This document shows, piece by piece, positions 1 to 8,737 of a DNA stretch of 64,000 nucleotides. The stretch's first letter is position 1. Each line of letters begins with the position of its first letter. The DNA comes from Paucisalibacillus globulus (lineage in GTDB: Bacteria > Bacillota > Bacilli > Bacillales > Amphibacillaceae). Position numbers and translations under genes: made by a program. The notes under the pieces are model-generated. The model ran no database searches and had not been told where the DNA came from. It saw nothing but the letters and a program-made list of their open reading frames with translations. The stretch is taken from the NCBI RefSeq assembly GCF_900184735.1, contig NZ_LT855389.1, positions 41,663 to 105,662 of the forward strand. The letters are read 5' to 3'.

Positions 1-1
1 A

Positions 2-205
2 ACTAACACCATAGAACGCACTATTAAAGAGGTTAAAAAACGAACAAAGACTATGAATAGCCTACCAAACGAGAAAGCTGTTGAAAAGATTGTATACCTC
101 GTATCCCAGGACTTCAATGAGAGATGGGGTAAAAGAGTTATAAATGAATTTAGTTCAGTTAAAAGCGAACTAAAAAAGATGTTTGAAGCTAGATATAATG
201 ATTAG
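2..205 (+). CDS. IS256-family (mutator-type) transposase, C-terminal end only
   Basis: The window opens inside an open frame of 67 codons ending in TAG. Its product contains NTIERTIKEVKKRTK followed by a stretch ending in MFEARYND, which resembles the C-terminus of IS256/mutator transposases (an N-x-I-E-R helix after the last catalytic Glu). The DDE catalytic core would lie upstream, outside the window. The sequence after the stop (GATTCTTACTTTTTTACG, then TTTGACA) looks like the terminal inverted repeat of such an element, so the IS probably ends near 247. The family is inferred from the pattern of the tail only. Confidence 0.72.
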   Translation, partial: TNTIERTIKEVKKRTKTMNSLPNEKAVEKIVYLVSQDFNERWGKRVINEFSSVKSELKKMFEARYND

Positions 206-667
206 ATAATTATAAGAGGATTCTTACTTTTTTACGTCGGTTTGACATGGAGCCTCTGCGGGCATGACTCTTTAGCCAAGAAGCCAGATATCGAAAGATA
301 TTGGCTAAACCAATAAGGTTATCATGCCCGCCACTCTATATAAAACCTCCTTCGCTTCCTAATCAGGTGAGGAGCAACTATCTTACACAGACTTATTGAC
401 ATCACCCTGGATTGGGTGCATCCTTCCCAATTTTGGTCACATGCTAGCCTGGGTTGGGTGCATCCTTCTCAGCTTTAGGTACATGCAGCATTGGATGATT
501 CCATCCTTACCAAGTTCTAAATCATACTTTCCACACAAACGCACTCATAACAAACAACTTATTAAAATAATATATAAATTTCCTTTGTGTATTTAGTATC
601 TCTTTTAGTTTGGTCTATGCTAGAATAACACCAAGTATTAGAAAATATAACCGAAAGGAAACACATC
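206..667. other. Gene-free stretch: IS end, long hairpin and 42-bp repeats
   Basis: No convincing gene is present. Contents in order: the probable right end of the IS256-type element to about 247; a long palindromic region with 10-bp arms GCGGGCATGA (258-267) and TCATGCCCGC (322-331) and an inner TTAGCCAA/TTGGCTAA pair; three degenerate 42-bp tandem units from about 406 to 520; then AT-rich DNA leading to the yuiD ribosome site. The short open frame over the tandem repeats looks spurious because it has no ribosome site. Confidence 0.6.
406..520. repeat. Degenerate 42-bp tandem repeat, about 2.7 units
   Basis: CCTGGATTGGGTGCATCC begins at 406, CCTGGGTTGGGTGCATCC recurs at 448 (42 bp later) and a decayed CATTGGATGATTCCATCC at about 489. 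A 42-bp period equals 14 codons, so a frame across it shows a pseudo-repeat of W-(V/I)-G-C-I-L, but no ribosome site supports translation. Confidence 0.65.
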
Positions 668-1141
668 ATGGCTCTATTTTCCAATTTTCCTATAACAGCA
701 GCACTATTAGCAATTGTCTTTGCGCAGGTTGTAAAAATACCTATCCATTTCATAGCAACACGTGAATTTTTACCAGGGCTTGCTTTTAGTACTGGTGGTA
801 TGCCAAGTAGCCATTCAGCTGCTGTAACGGCTCTTTCAACAGCAATAGGCATTATAGAAGGGTTTGGTTCTACTTTATTTGCTGTAGCTGCAGTATTTAG
901 TATTATTACCATGTATGATGCTTCTGGGGTTCGCAGGCAAGCTGGCAAGCATGCGACAGTTCTTAATCAATTAGTGAATGATTTTCAATTATTTTTTGAG
1001 GAAGCAAAGAACTGGGAGAATAAAGGTGCATATGAAAAAAGGGAGAATCTAAAAGAATTACTCGGACATAAACCAATAGAAGTCTTTTTCGGGGCAATTA
1101 CTGGGATACTAGTAGCAATAATACTTTTTCAACTTTATTAA
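668..1141 (+). CDS. yuiD: Divergent PAP2 / DUF212 family membrane protein YuiD
   Basis: This 157-residue protein matches B. subtilis YuiD in length and motifs. It belongs to the divergent acid phosphatase/vanadium-haloperoxidase-related (DUF212) family of small membrane proteins. The signature GGMPSSHSAAVTALS lies at about residues 43-57, the second conserved block GVRRQAGKHA at about 87-96, and the GHKPIEVFFG block precedes the last hydrophobic segment. The SSH and RR/H pattern resembles PAP2 phosphatase motifs, so a lipid-phosphate substrate is possible but unproven. The ATG follows GAAAGGAA. It is convergent with yuiC across a shared terminator. Confidence 0.9.
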   Translation: MALFSNFPITAALLAIVFAQVVKIPIHFIATREFLPGLAFSTGGMPSSHSAAVTALSTAIGIIEGFGSTLFAVAAVFSIITMYDASGVRRQAGKHATVLNQLVNDFQLFFEEAKNWENKGAYEKRENLKELLGHKPIEVFFGAITGILVAIILFQLY

Positions 1142-1142
1142 T

Positions 1143-1167
1143 AAAGAGAGGGTCTCCCCTCTCTTTT
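1143..1167. terminator. Bidirectional terminator between yuiD and yuiC
   Basis: Ten-base-pair stem AAAGAGAGGG with a short TCT loop, flanked by T-runs on both strands; it serves the convergent yuiD and yuiC genes. Confidence 0.85.
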
Positions 1168-1169
1168 AT

Positions 1170-1862
1170 TTAGCTCTTATTTATTTGTTCACGGAATACT
1201 TGCAATGATTTATTCTCATTAAGTTGCTGTAGAACTTCTTCAGATAGAACACCATTACCCTGTTCAATAATATAAACTTCTACCTCACGTTTTCCCCATT
1301 GTGAATAGACATCCTCAACGGTGTGAAAATATAAGTCTATCTTATTGCCGTTGATTGCTCCACCTTTATCAGCGACAACACCGAACCCATAGTCGGGAAT
1401 CCACATAATGGTTCCAATTGGATATACCTCTAGGTCAGCTGCGATTGTAGAATATAAGTCCCGCTTTACTTTTACACCCGAATACGTAATACCATACTGC
1501 GGATGATCTGCAGTTTTTCCCGTTGATTCTTCACCAGCTGTGTAACCTGTTGCCACAACAGTAGCTTTCGGATAGTTCTCAATATTTATAGCTTCTTCAA
1601 CCGACTTAGGTCCCTCTATTTGCTCACTGGAGACATATCTCTTTTGCTTCTTTAGTATCTTTAGTTGCTTTTCCTGTAATGCTATTTTTCTGTATTCTGC
1701 TTGTCCAGCATAAAGAACATTTGAAGATACCTGATGATCTTTCTTTAACATGACGGCTAAATCTGCATACGTAATATTGGATATACTTGATAATGTTATC
1801 CAGAATGCTAGTAAAAATAAGACTGTCATGCTAATTCTTCGGACAATAATACTGATATTCAA
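1170..1862 (-). CDS. yuiC: 3D-domain cell-wall hydrolase YuiC (Sps-like)
   Basis: A 230-residue protein with an N-terminal membrane anchor (about residues 10-32), a charged middle region and a C-terminal 3D domain (about 100-200). The three aspartates that name the domain are visible at about D143 (AADLEVYP), D165 (VADKGG) and D176 (KIDLYF). This fold is shared with the catalytic domain of MltA and the stationary-phase survival proteins of Firmicutes, which are muralytic enzymes. It is orthologous to B. subtilis YuiC by sequence and by position next to yuiB and yuiD. It probably acts on peptidoglycan outside the membrane. Confidence 0.88.
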   Translation of the reverse strand: MNISIIVRRISMTVLFLLAFWITLSSISNITYADLAVMLKKDHQVSSNVLYAGQAEYRKIALQEKQLKILKKQKRYVSSEQIEGPKSVEEAINIENYPKATVVATGYTAGEESTGKTADHPQYGITYSGVKVKRDLYSTIAADLEVYPIGTIMWIPDYGFGVVADKGGAINGNKIDLYFHTVEDVYSQWGKREVEVYIIEQGNGVLSEEVLQQLNENKSLQVFREQINKS

Positions 1863-1940
1863 ATAACAACACCTCTCTGGGTGTCATCATTTCCTATCTA
1901 GTAAGATTTTATGCATATTGAATAGAAAACTAATCTACTA

Positions 1941-2252
1941 TTAAAACATTTGATAACCAGATTTTCGTAAAAATTTGATTACAATACCAGACACAATCGT
2001 CCCTAAGAACCCTGAAGTTAAAATGACTATATCCCATCCATTTATAGAGAACAACTCTGAAAATGCTTTAGAAAAGGACTGCCCAGGTGATGTAAAATAG
2101 TCACCCATTGGAATCTTATCGACAATAATTAATACTATGAACGGATAAATAAATGCCATTAACCATGTCTTTCTTAATAACATATTTAAGATAAAGGCAA
2201 TACCAAAAAATATGACAAAAAATAAAATAACCGAAACAATTAATTGAATCAA
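1941..2252 (-). CDS. yuiB: Small membrane protein YuiB
   Basis: 103 residues with two long hydrophobic segments at the N-terminus and a third near the C-terminus, ending in KSGYQMF. The conserved block SPGQSFSKAFSELFS and the RKTW-(L/I)-MA-(F/I)-(I/L)-YP stretch match B. subtilis YuiB. Function is unknown. It lies between yuiC and yumB on the same strand, 78 bp from yuiC, as in Bacillus, so co-transcription with yuiC is plausible. Confidence 0.85.
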   Translation of the reverse strand: MIQLIVSVILFFVIFFGIAFILNMLLRKTWLMAFIYPFIVLIIVDKIPMGDYFTSPGQSFSKAFSELFSINGWDIVILTSGFLGTIVSGIVIKFLRKSGYQMF

Positions 2253-2311
2253 TGTATGTATTCTCCTTTGTTAATTCACTTTTACAAAACTAATTCTATA
2301 AGGATTTCAAT

Positions 2312-2341
2312 AAAAAAGCAAAGACGAGATACGCCTTTGCT
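2312..2341 (-). terminator. Terminator after yumB
   Basis: On the minus strand AGCAAAGGCG and its partner GTCTTTGCT form a hairpin followed by TTTTTT, just downstream of the yumB stop and upstream of yuiB. Confidence 0.85.
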
Positions 2342-2370
2342 CCTTATTCTTATTTAGTTAAACATTAGAT

Positions 2371-3585
2371 TTAATAAAAGAAATTGAATTTACCTTTTTT
2401 CAGTAATAGACCAATTCCGCCTAATTTTAGTAAATAACGGTTGTCACTCATTTTCTTCATAACTGTAGCTTTCCATCCGAATAGCTTCTTATCTCCAAAT
2501 ACAACACCCATAGCATCATTATGACCTAAAGAAGCTAATGTTCCTAGTGGCTTATACTCGAACCCTTCTAAGTGGCCTTGACCTTTAACAAGTGCAGTCA
2601 CATTATGTGCTACTGTTGCTGATTGTTGGATAGCAATTTGAGCTGTTGGAGGGAATGGTCTTCCACTCTCTTCATTCATAATTAAAGCACAGTCCCCAAT
2701 TACAAATACATTATCATATTCTGGTGCGCGCATGTCAGGGCGAACCTGAATTTTCCCACGGTTATTTTCAAAACCAGAATCCGCAACGACAGAGCTTGCT
2801 TTGACTCCAGCAGCCCATACAGTTGTTAGAGTGGAAATCTCATTTAATTTGCCATCTTTTTCATAAACAACAGCGTCAGGCTTCGCTTCTTTTAACAATG
2901 CACCTGTAACAAATTCTACTCCACGAGCTTCAAGAGAATTCATCGCATATTCTACTAGTTCTGGATCAAATCCAGGTAGTACAGTTGGAGCTCCCTCAAT
3001 GTTGATAATACGTACTTGAGATTTATCGATATCATATTCCTTACATAATTCAGGAACTTTATTAGCTAATTCTCCAACAAATTCAATTCCAGTGAATCCG
3101 CCACCACCAACAACGATGTTTAAACGAGCAGGATTCTGATCTTTATGATATTCTGCAAAATTAAACTCTAAATGTTCTCTGATTAGACGTGAAGAATTAA
3201 TATCGTTAATCATCAATGCATTCTCTTCAAGTCCAGGAATACCAAATGTTGCTGATTCAAATCCTAAACCAATAACTAGATAATCATAATCTAATTCGCC
3301 ATTTTCAAGTTTTACTTTGTTTTCCTTTGGTTTAATTTCAACCACTTTATCTTGTACAAAGTTAACTTTGTGTGGGTTGATAACATCTTTGATTGCAACT
3401 CTTGCTTGATCTTGATGAACAGTTCCAGCTGAAACTTCATGTAACCAAGTAGTTTGGTAATGATAGTCATTTTTATTAACTAGCGTAATGTTTGCTTCGT
3501 TTGCACCAAGTGACTTCTGTAATTTAACAGTAGTCATGATTCCTCCGTAGCCAGCACCCAAGACAACGATGTTAGGCTTCTTCAT
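2371..3585 (-). CDS. yumB: Type II NADH dehydrogenase (NDH-2) YumB
   Basis: A 404-residue FAD protein of the NDH-2 family, which oxidises NADH and reduces menaquinone at the membrane without pumping protons. The N-terminal FAD-binding Rossmann motif is [11 protein letters not shown] (about residues 6-16), the NADH-binding Rossmann motif [13 protein letters not shown] is at about 157-169, and the second FAD contact NVFVIGDCA is near 293. Length and sequence fit B. subtilis YumB closely. An amphipathic lysine-rich C-terminus is typical of the family. It is divergent from yumC, with a repeat element between them. Confidence 0.93.
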   Translation of the reverse strand: MKKPNIVVLGAGYGGIMTTVKLQKSLGANEANITLVNKNDYHYQTTWLHEVSAGTVHQDQARVAIKDVINPHKVNFVQDKVVEIKPKENKVKLENGELDYDYLVIGLGFESATFGIPGLEENALMINDINSSRLIREHLEFNFAEYHKDQNPARLNIVVGGGGFTGIEFVGELANKVPELCKEYDIDKSQVRIINIEGAPTVLPGFDPELVEYAMNSLEARGVEFVTGALLKEAKPDAVVYEKDGKLNEISTLTTVWAAGVKASSVVADSGFENNRGKIQVRPDMRAPEYDNVFVIGDCALIMNEESGRPFPPTAQIAIQQSATVAHNVTALVKGQGHLEGFEYKPLGTLASLGHNDAMGVVFGDKKLFGWKATVMKKMSDNRYLLKLGGIGLLLKKGKFNFFY

Positions 3586-3837
3586 TCCTCATCACATCCA
3601 TCTTTAATATTTATTAAACTATTACAAATGTGTATGTGACGTTTTTCACGAATAAAGATAAAAAAATAAAAGCAATTCTTAAAAGTGAATGTCACATAAC
3701 TGTAATATATTATCCAACCTATATGATAGACCTTTTAGCTAGAATTTTCAACCCTAAATATATCTTTACACACTTTCTGGCTGTTTTCTAAAAAATTATT
3801 GTAATTCCGATTAGTTTATCTAACATATAGCAGATAG

Positions 3838-4374
3838 AAACTGTGCGGCTAATAATTTATTATGGGAGCAACATACCCGCTTCGGAAATACACTCCGCTT
3901 TCCGCGGGCGGCTGGTGACCCTCCTCGCGCTTACGCACTGCGGGGTCTCACCGAAGCCTATCCTCCCGCAGGACAAGGAATGCTAGGCAGCAATGCATCG
4001 CACGCAGAAAAAGTGATTTTCTTTTTCAAGGAGTCTCCGTGTATTTCCTACGCTAGTGTTGAGTGGTATTAAACAATACACAGATTTTAAAAATTAAATT
4101 GAATATCTATATATAAAGAAAACTAATCTAGCACAGGCAGAATACTTAGACTCCTCGAAAATAAAGAACAATTTTCTTCGTGCGATGATTATGCTGCCGA
4201 AGCCTTCCTTGTCCTGCGGGAAAAGCACGTGTCCGAAGACCCCTAGAGAGGCGAACTTTCCTCGAGGAGGCTGAGGCCGGGCCCGCGGAAAGCGGAGTAT
4301 TCTGCCGGAGCGGTGTCGTACAGCTATACCCAATAACTAATTCTGTTGTAATTAAACTAGTTACCGCACAGTTT
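3838..4374. repeat. Composite palindromic repeat, copy 1 (two hairpin halves)
   Basis: A 537-bp element bounded by inverted ends AAACTGTGCGG (3838-3848) and CCGCACAGTTT (4364-4374). It has two GC-rich halves in opposite orientation. Half A (about 3880-4060) runs from GGAAATACACTCCGC through TTTCCGCGGGCGGCTGGTGA to GTGTATTTCC, and half B (about 4130-4310) is its diverged inverted paralogue. Both halves carry a related insert of about 58-59 nt (3972-4030 and 4156-4213) at the same internal site. The element lies between the divergent genes yumB and yumC and may affect their promoters. An open frame across half B is an artefact. No transposase is encoded. Confidence 0.85.
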
Positions 4375-4493
4375 GTATCAGTAGCAACAGACTTTACTAC
4401 TATAATTTTCTAACTTAGAAAGACTCATAAATTACAAGTATTATCTATTTATGGTAATATGTTAATGGTATTTCTCTATAAGGAGGGTTTTAT

Positions 4494-5483
4494 ATGACAG
4501 ATAAAGTTTTTGATGTCACTATTATTGGCGCAGGTCCAGTTGGCTTGTTTACTGCTTTTTATGGTGGTATGCGTCAAGCAAGTGTTAAGATTATCGAAAG
4601 TTTGCCACATACTGGCGGGCAATTAACAGCCCTTTATCCAGAAAAATATATTTATGATATTGCGGGTTTTCCGAAGGTACGTGCTCAAGAGTTGGTTGAT
4701 AATTTGGAAGAACAAGCTAATATGTTCGACCCTACTATAGTATTAGGACAATCAATTGAAAAAGTGGAACGTTTAGAAGACCAATCGTTTAAGCTGACTT
4801 CTAACACGGGAGAAATTCATTACACAAAAACCATGATCATTACTGCAGGAAATGGTGCCTTCCAACCACGTCGCTTAAACATAGACAATTCTGAGGATTT
4901 TGAAGGAATCAATCTTCATTACTATGTTAAAGACATGAACCAATTCAAAGATAAAAAGGTTGCTATATTAGGTGGGGGTGACTCTGCAGTTGATTGGGCA
5001 ATGATGCTAGAACCAATTGCTGAAAAAGTATACCTAATCCATCGACGAAATGAATTTAGAGCCCATGAGCATAGTGTAGAGAAATTAATGAATTCCAAAG
5101 TAGATGTCATCACACCATTTGCTCCAAGTGATATTACTATTTCTAATAAAATTGAAAAAATTGCATTGGAAGAAGTTAAAGGTGATAGAAAAGTAGAGCT
5201 TGAAATTGATGAAGTCATTTGTAATTATGGATTTATTTCTTCCCTAGGCCCAATTAAAGACTGGGGGCTAGAAATAGAAAAAAACAGTATAGTTGTTAAT
5301 ACCAAAATGGAAACAAATATCCCTGGAATTTATGCAGCAGGTGATATCTGTACCTTCCCTGGAAAAATTAAACTAATCGCAACAGGATTTGGCGAAGGTC
5401 CAACTGCCATTAACAATGCAAAACAATACATCGATCCAAAAGCAAGAGTGCAACCAAAGCACTCGACTAGTATGTTTGAGTAA
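4494..5483 (+). CDS. yumC: Ferredoxin-NADP+ reductase, thioredoxin-reductase-like (YumC)
   Basis: A 329-residue flavoprotein of the type-2 FNR family, which moves electrons between NADPH and ferredoxin or flavodoxin. The FAD motif [10 protein letters not shown] is at about residues 10-19, the NADPH motif [12 protein letters not shown] at about 158-169, and the [14 protein letters not shown] flavin block near 280. Thioredoxin-reductase CxxC cysteines are absent from the NADPH domain, as expected for this family. The ATG follows AAGGAGGG. A bidirectional hairpin ends the transcript. Confidence 0.93.
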   Translation: MTDKVFDVTIIGAGPVGLFTAFYGGMRQASVKIIESLPHTGGQLTALYPEKYIYDIAGFPKVRAQELVDNLEEQANMFDPTIVLGQSIEKVERLEDQSFKLTSNTGEIHYTKTMIITAGNGAFQPRRLNIDNSEDFEGINLHYYVKDMNQFKDKKVAILGGGDSAVDWAMMLEPIAEKVYLIHRRNEFRAHEHSVEKLMNSKVDVITPFAPSDITISNKIEKIALEEVKGDRKVELEIDEVICNYGFISSLGPIKDWGLEIEKNSIVVNTKMETNIPGIYAAGDICTFPGKIKLIATGFGEGPTAINNAKQYIDPKARVQPKHSTSMFE

Positions 5484-5520
5484 ATAGAGTCGCACTGTAC
5501 GGAGACCAACATAAAAAATA

Positions 5521-5555
5521 AGCATGAAAAGGAATCATTCCTCTTCATGCTTTTT
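5521..5555. terminator. Bidirectional terminator between yumC and yutM
   Basis: Arms AGCATGAA and TTCATGCT with an inner GGAAT/ATTCC pairing, followed by TTTTT on the plus strand. It separates the convergent genes yumC and yutM. Confidence 0.85.
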
Positions 5556-5557
5556 CA

Positions 5558-5914
5558 TTAACATTTATCTGGTGCACCTACAGTTTCCTTCGTACGGAAT
5601 GAAGAACCACACCCACAAGATAAAATGGCATTAGGATTCTCAATACTAAATCCGCCACCCATTAAATTCTGTTTGAAATCAATAGTTGTTCCTTCAATTA
5701 CAGGAATATCTGGCTTATGGATGATCACAGGAATCTCGTTAATTTCTTGTACAATATCCAAGTCTTCATTCACTTCCTCATCGAAACCAAGTGAATACGA
5801 TAGACCGCTGCAACCGCCACCTTTTACACCAAACCGTAAGTAAACATTATCTTTTTCTTCTTTCATCATTTCCTTTATTTGGAGACGCGCACTATCTGTT
5901 AGCGATATAACCAT
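5558..5914 (-). CDS. yutM: A-type iron-sulfur carrier YutM (IscA/SufA/HesB family)
   Basis: An Fe-S carrier or scaffold of about 118 residues. The family's three ligand cysteines are present: one in KGGGCSGLSY and two in the C-terminal CGCGSSF. The ATG at 5914 is preferred over an upstream in-frame start because a full AGGAGG lies 6 nt before it. By family it would receive or deliver clusters for the SUF machinery encoded elsewhere in this window, together with YutI. It is monocistronic, on the same strand as dapF. Confidence 0.9.
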   Translation of the reverse strand: MVISLTDSARLQIKEMMKEEKDNVYLRFGVKGGGCSGLSYSLGFDEEVNEDLDIVQEINEIPVIIHKPDIPVIEGTTIDFKQNLMGGGFSIENPNAILSCGCGSSFRTKETVGAPDKC

Positions 5915-5997
5915 CCTATTTCCTCCTAAATAAATGCATATCTTTACACTAGTATACATACGAAACGATACTGGTTTCAAATATTAAGATTTTCCAG

Positions 5998-6852
5998 TTA
6001 CTCATAGTAATAGTTACCAGTAGCAACTATCCTTGCTTCACCAGTCATCCAAACGGAATCATTCTCATCCCATCTAATAAATAAATCGCCACCCTGAAGA
6101 TGAACTGTTGTTAATGTATTCTTAGCAATATAGCCATTTAATGTTGCTGCAACAACTGCTGCACATGCACCAGTACCACAAGCCTCTGTAATACCAGATC
6201 CTCGTTCCCATACCCGAAAATTTAATTCATTCTCACTGACCACTTCTACAAATTCAACATTAACTCGTTCTGGAAAACGAGGATCTTTTTCAATTTTTTC
6301 ACCAAGTGTAAGTAAAGGAGCTTCCTCAATATCTTCCACAAAAAATACAGCATGTGGGTTGCCCATCGAAACAGCAGTTACATTTAATATCTGATTCTCT
6401 ATATTAAACGGCTCATTAACAACAAGCTCTATTTCTTCTCCAGCCATGGGAATAAGTGAACGTTTTAAACGGGGTTTCCCCATGTCAATTGTAACAGCGA
6501 CAACTTTCCCCTCCACTATTTTAACTTCTGCATCAACAATTCCCGATCTAGTCTCGATTTGAAATTGGGTTTTATCTACAATTCCAACTTCATATGCGTA
6601 TCTTGCAGTACAACGAAGTCCATTTCCACAGTTCATACCTTCAGATCCGTCCTTGTTAAATATACGCATTCCAACTTCTGCATTCTTTGTCGGATGGATT
6701 AGAATCATACCATCTGAACCAATGCCAGTGTTAACATTGGAAACTTTTTGAGCGACATCAGACAAAACTGCTTCCTCTATATCGAAGCTAAATAAATCAA
6801 GATAAATATAGTTATTACCTAGGGCATGCATCTTGATATAGGGAATTTCCAT
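5998..6852 (-). CDS. dapF: Diaminopimelate epimerase
   Basis: 284 residues from the ATG at 6852, which has GAGGGGAAG just upstream; an upstream in-frame start would overlap yuzD. The enzyme interconverts LL- and meso-diaminopimelate for lysine and cell-wall synthesis and is PLP-independent with a two-cysteine mechanism. The two active-site cysteines are visible in GMNCGNGLRC and in EACGTGACAA, and the N-terminal HALGNNYIYLD block is typical. It follows yuzD directly and the two genes are probably co-transcribed. Confidence 0.95.
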   Translation of the reverse strand: MEIPYIKMHALGNNYIYLDLFSFDIEEAVLSDVAQKVSNVNTGIGSDGMILIHPTKNAEVGMRIFNKDGSEGMNCGNGLRCTARYAYEVGIVDKTQFQIETRSGIVDAEVKIVEGKVVAVTIDMGKPRLKRSLIPMAGEEIELVVNEPFNIENQILNVTAVSMGNPHAVFFVEDIEEAPLLTLGEKIEKDPRFPERVNVEFVEVVSENELNFRVWERGSGITEACGTGACAAVVAATLNGYIAKNTLTTVHLQGGDLFIRWDENDSVWMTGEARIVATGNYYYE

Positions 6853-6863
6853 TTTACTTCCCC

Positions 6864-7202
6864 TCACTTTTGTCCCTCTAACAACTTTACGTTTCGCTGT
6901 TCCAGTGCCTCATAAATTGTCTTTAATCGTGGAATGCCCTCTGCTACCATTTCATCATTAACAAAAACAATGGGATAAAACAAATCCTCTTCTACAATTC
7001 TTTCTACAAAATCCCTGTGTTTCTCATCCTCTTGTGGTTGGTCAATATCGATATATTCATAACGAATACCTTCCGACTCATATTTTCGTGCTATTGCTGC
7101 CTGGAGCCATTCATAGGTATCAATTGAACCAGGTGCACCTACACAACTTGCGCAAATCTGCTCGGCTCCATATACCGTAATTAAAATTTCTTTATCGCCC
7201 AT
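6864..7202 (-). CDS. yuzD: DUF1462 thioredoxin-fold protein YuzD
   Basis: 112 residues with a thioredoxin-like layout: an N-terminal beta strand, a CASC motif (ICASCVG), then the conserved blocks TYEWLQAAI and FYPIVFVNDEMVAEG. This is the YuzD/DUF1462 family of Bacillaceae, of unknown function; the CxxC suggests a redox or metal role. Its stop is about a dozen bases before the dapF start. Confidence 0.85.
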   Translation of the reverse strand: MGDKEILITVYGAEQICASCVGAPGSIDTYEWLQAAIARKYESEGIRYEYIDIDQPQEDEKHRDFVERIVEEDLFYPIVFVNDEMVAEGIPRLKTIYEALEQRNVKLLEGQK

Positions 7203-7386
7203 CTACTTCGCCCCCACATATATAGTTAGTTTCTTTTATTTTACAATTTCTCAGTATAAAGATAAAATAATAATGACTACAATTAATTAAGAGACATTAA
7301 TGGAACTATATTAATAACGAAAAATAAAGAATAGATTTTTAAAGGGTACACCTTTATAATGTAATTAGGAAAGGAGAAGATGGATA

Positions 7387-7611
7387 ATGCGTGAACAAGT
7401 ACAAGAAGTATTAAATAAATTACGCCCATTTTTACTTCGTGACGGTGGAGATGTGGAATTAGTAGATGTTGATGATGAAGGCATTGTACTTCTTCGTCTC
7501 ATGGGTGCATGTGGTAACTGCCCGAGCTCAACCATAACTTTAAAAGCAGGTATTGAACGTGCATTGATGGCAGAAGTACCAGGTGTAAAGGAAATAGAAC
7601 AAGTATTTTAA
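7387..7611 (+). CDS. yutI: NifU C-terminal-domain Fe-S protein YutI
   Basis: A 74-residue single-domain protein equal to the NifU/Nfu C-terminal module. The cluster-binding CxxC is in GACGNCPSS. The family carries or delivers Fe-S clusters to target enzymes. The ATG follows AAAGGAGAAG. It is shorter at the N-terminus than some Bacillus homologues but the domain is complete. A hairpin terminator follows directly. Confidence 0.92.
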   Translation: MREQVQEVLNKLRPFLLRDGGDVELVDVDDEGIVLLRLMGACGNCPSSTITLKAGIERALMAEVPGVKEIEQVF

Positions 7612-7624
7612 CTTAGACAATTTT

Positions 7625-7654
7625 AGCAGGTACCGTATGGATACCTGCTTTTTA
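7625..7654 (+). terminator. Terminator after yutI
   Basis: AGCAGGTA pairs with TACCTGCT around a short loop and is followed by TTTTTATTT. Confidence 0.88.
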
Positions 7655-7690
7655 TTTACTTACTATTCCATAGCAGACTAAAAACAAAAA

Positions 7691-8665
7691 CTATAGCCAC
7701 TGAAGTAAAGGTAGATCATACTCTCGAACATCTACATTCATCCAATCAAACAACTGCCCCAATCGCTTTTCAAAAACTCGTTGCTTTATTACTAATTGTT
7801 TTAGTTCTTTATGATGCCGATCATCATTTTGTTCATTAAAGCTATCCTCTATTAAATCAAAAAAGTGTATGGGATAAGTTAATCGTGCATATAATAGTCT
7901 CCAACTAAAAATAGATAGCGGTCTAACCTCTTGATATTCTTTTAGAAATAAGCTCAACTCTCGTGGATTAATATTATCTTTTAGAAATTGATATCTAATA
8001 TATTCAGCTAAATCACGGGTTGGGTGATCATAAACAAGATCATCCGTCCAGATAATTGGATTTAATAAGTGATCATAATACCTACGAAATCCGAATACAC
8101 CTTGATCACTCTGATGAAATCGTTTATCTGTTTCACTTTCCTGCAAGTACTGAATCGCATTTTCACTTAATCCAATTATATAGGGAAAAATATCAACCAG
8201 TAGGCGGTAGTACTTATTTTGTTTTGAAGTTGATTCATGGTTAATTCTTTGCTCAAAAGAAGTTAGCTTTTTAATCCATAATTCTCTCCATAATCCATAG
8301 CTTGAAATCTCTTTTGGTTCGTAAGTATATGTAGCACTTCGATTATGAAAATCAGCCAATATTTTTCCATGGGATTCTTGGTGGTCATTCTGGATAGTTG
8401 AAACTCGAAATACCATATAATGATTTTGGTCCTTTTCTACAAACCACTTATTCCCCATTGTAGGAATAGGGATTGCTGCATGATTATAACCGATTTCGGC
8501 AAGATAATAGGCAAGTGCAGCTTGCTCTAAATGAATCATTTCCTTGTTCGATGAGGAAATGATAAAATAATAATAATCATTATCTCGGAACCCTTCTCTT
8601 CCGTTTATACGAACTTGTTCTGTAGCATGAATATTATAATTAGCTAATAGTAATTCTTTCATCAT
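7691..8665 (-). CDS. yutH: Spore coat-associated protein YutH (CotS-type kinase-like fold)
   Basis: About 324 residues from the ATG at 8665, which follows GGAGGGAATT; an in-frame GTG 15 nt upstream would place the RBS inside the gene. The protein resembles B. subtilis YutH and the wider CotS/YtaA group of spore-coat proteins with an aminoglycoside-phosphotransferase-like fold. The expected catalytic loop is degenerate (FHQSDQGVFGFRRYYD rather than HGDxxxxN), so kinase activity is doubtful. Expression in the mother cell is expected from the family but no sporulation promoter was identified. Confidence 0.85.
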   Translation of the reverse strand: MMKELLLANYNIHATEQVRINGREGFRDNDYYYFIISSSNKEMIHLEQAALAYYLAEIGYNHAAIPIPTMGNKWFVEKDQNHYMVFRVSTIQNDHQESHGKILADFHNRSATYTYEPKEISSYGLWRELWIKKLTSFEQRINHESTSKQNKYYRLLVDIFPYIIGLSENAIQYLQESETDKRFHQSDQGVFGFRRYYDHLLNPIIWTDDLVYDHPTRDLAEYIRYQFLKDNINPRELSLFLKEYQEVRPLSIFSWRLLYARLTYPIHFFDLIEDSFNEQNDDRHHKELKQLVIKQRVFEKRLGQLFDWMNVDVREYDLPLLQWL

Positions 8666-8737
8666 AATTCCCTCCCACACACCATTACTATAAATGTATG
8701 AAAAAATTACCCAATCTTAACCTAAAAAGGAGAAACG

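Noticed and set aside
396-596. A 66-codon frame with repeated Trp-Val-Gly-Cys-Ile-Leu
   Set aside because: It results from the 42-bp tandem repeats and has no ribosome site.
4094-4333. A 79-codon minus-strand frame
   Set aside because: It lies wholly in half B of a composite palindromic repeat, has odd Arg/Pro-rich composition and no RBS.
3838-4374. The composite repeat as a CRISPR array or tRNA cluster
   Set aside because: There is no regular short repeat with unique spacers and no cloverleaf; the pattern is two large inverted hairpins.
7691-8665. YutH as an active aminoglycoside kinase
   Set aside because: The HGDxxxxN catalytic motif is degenerate, while the spore-coat protein family fits throughout.
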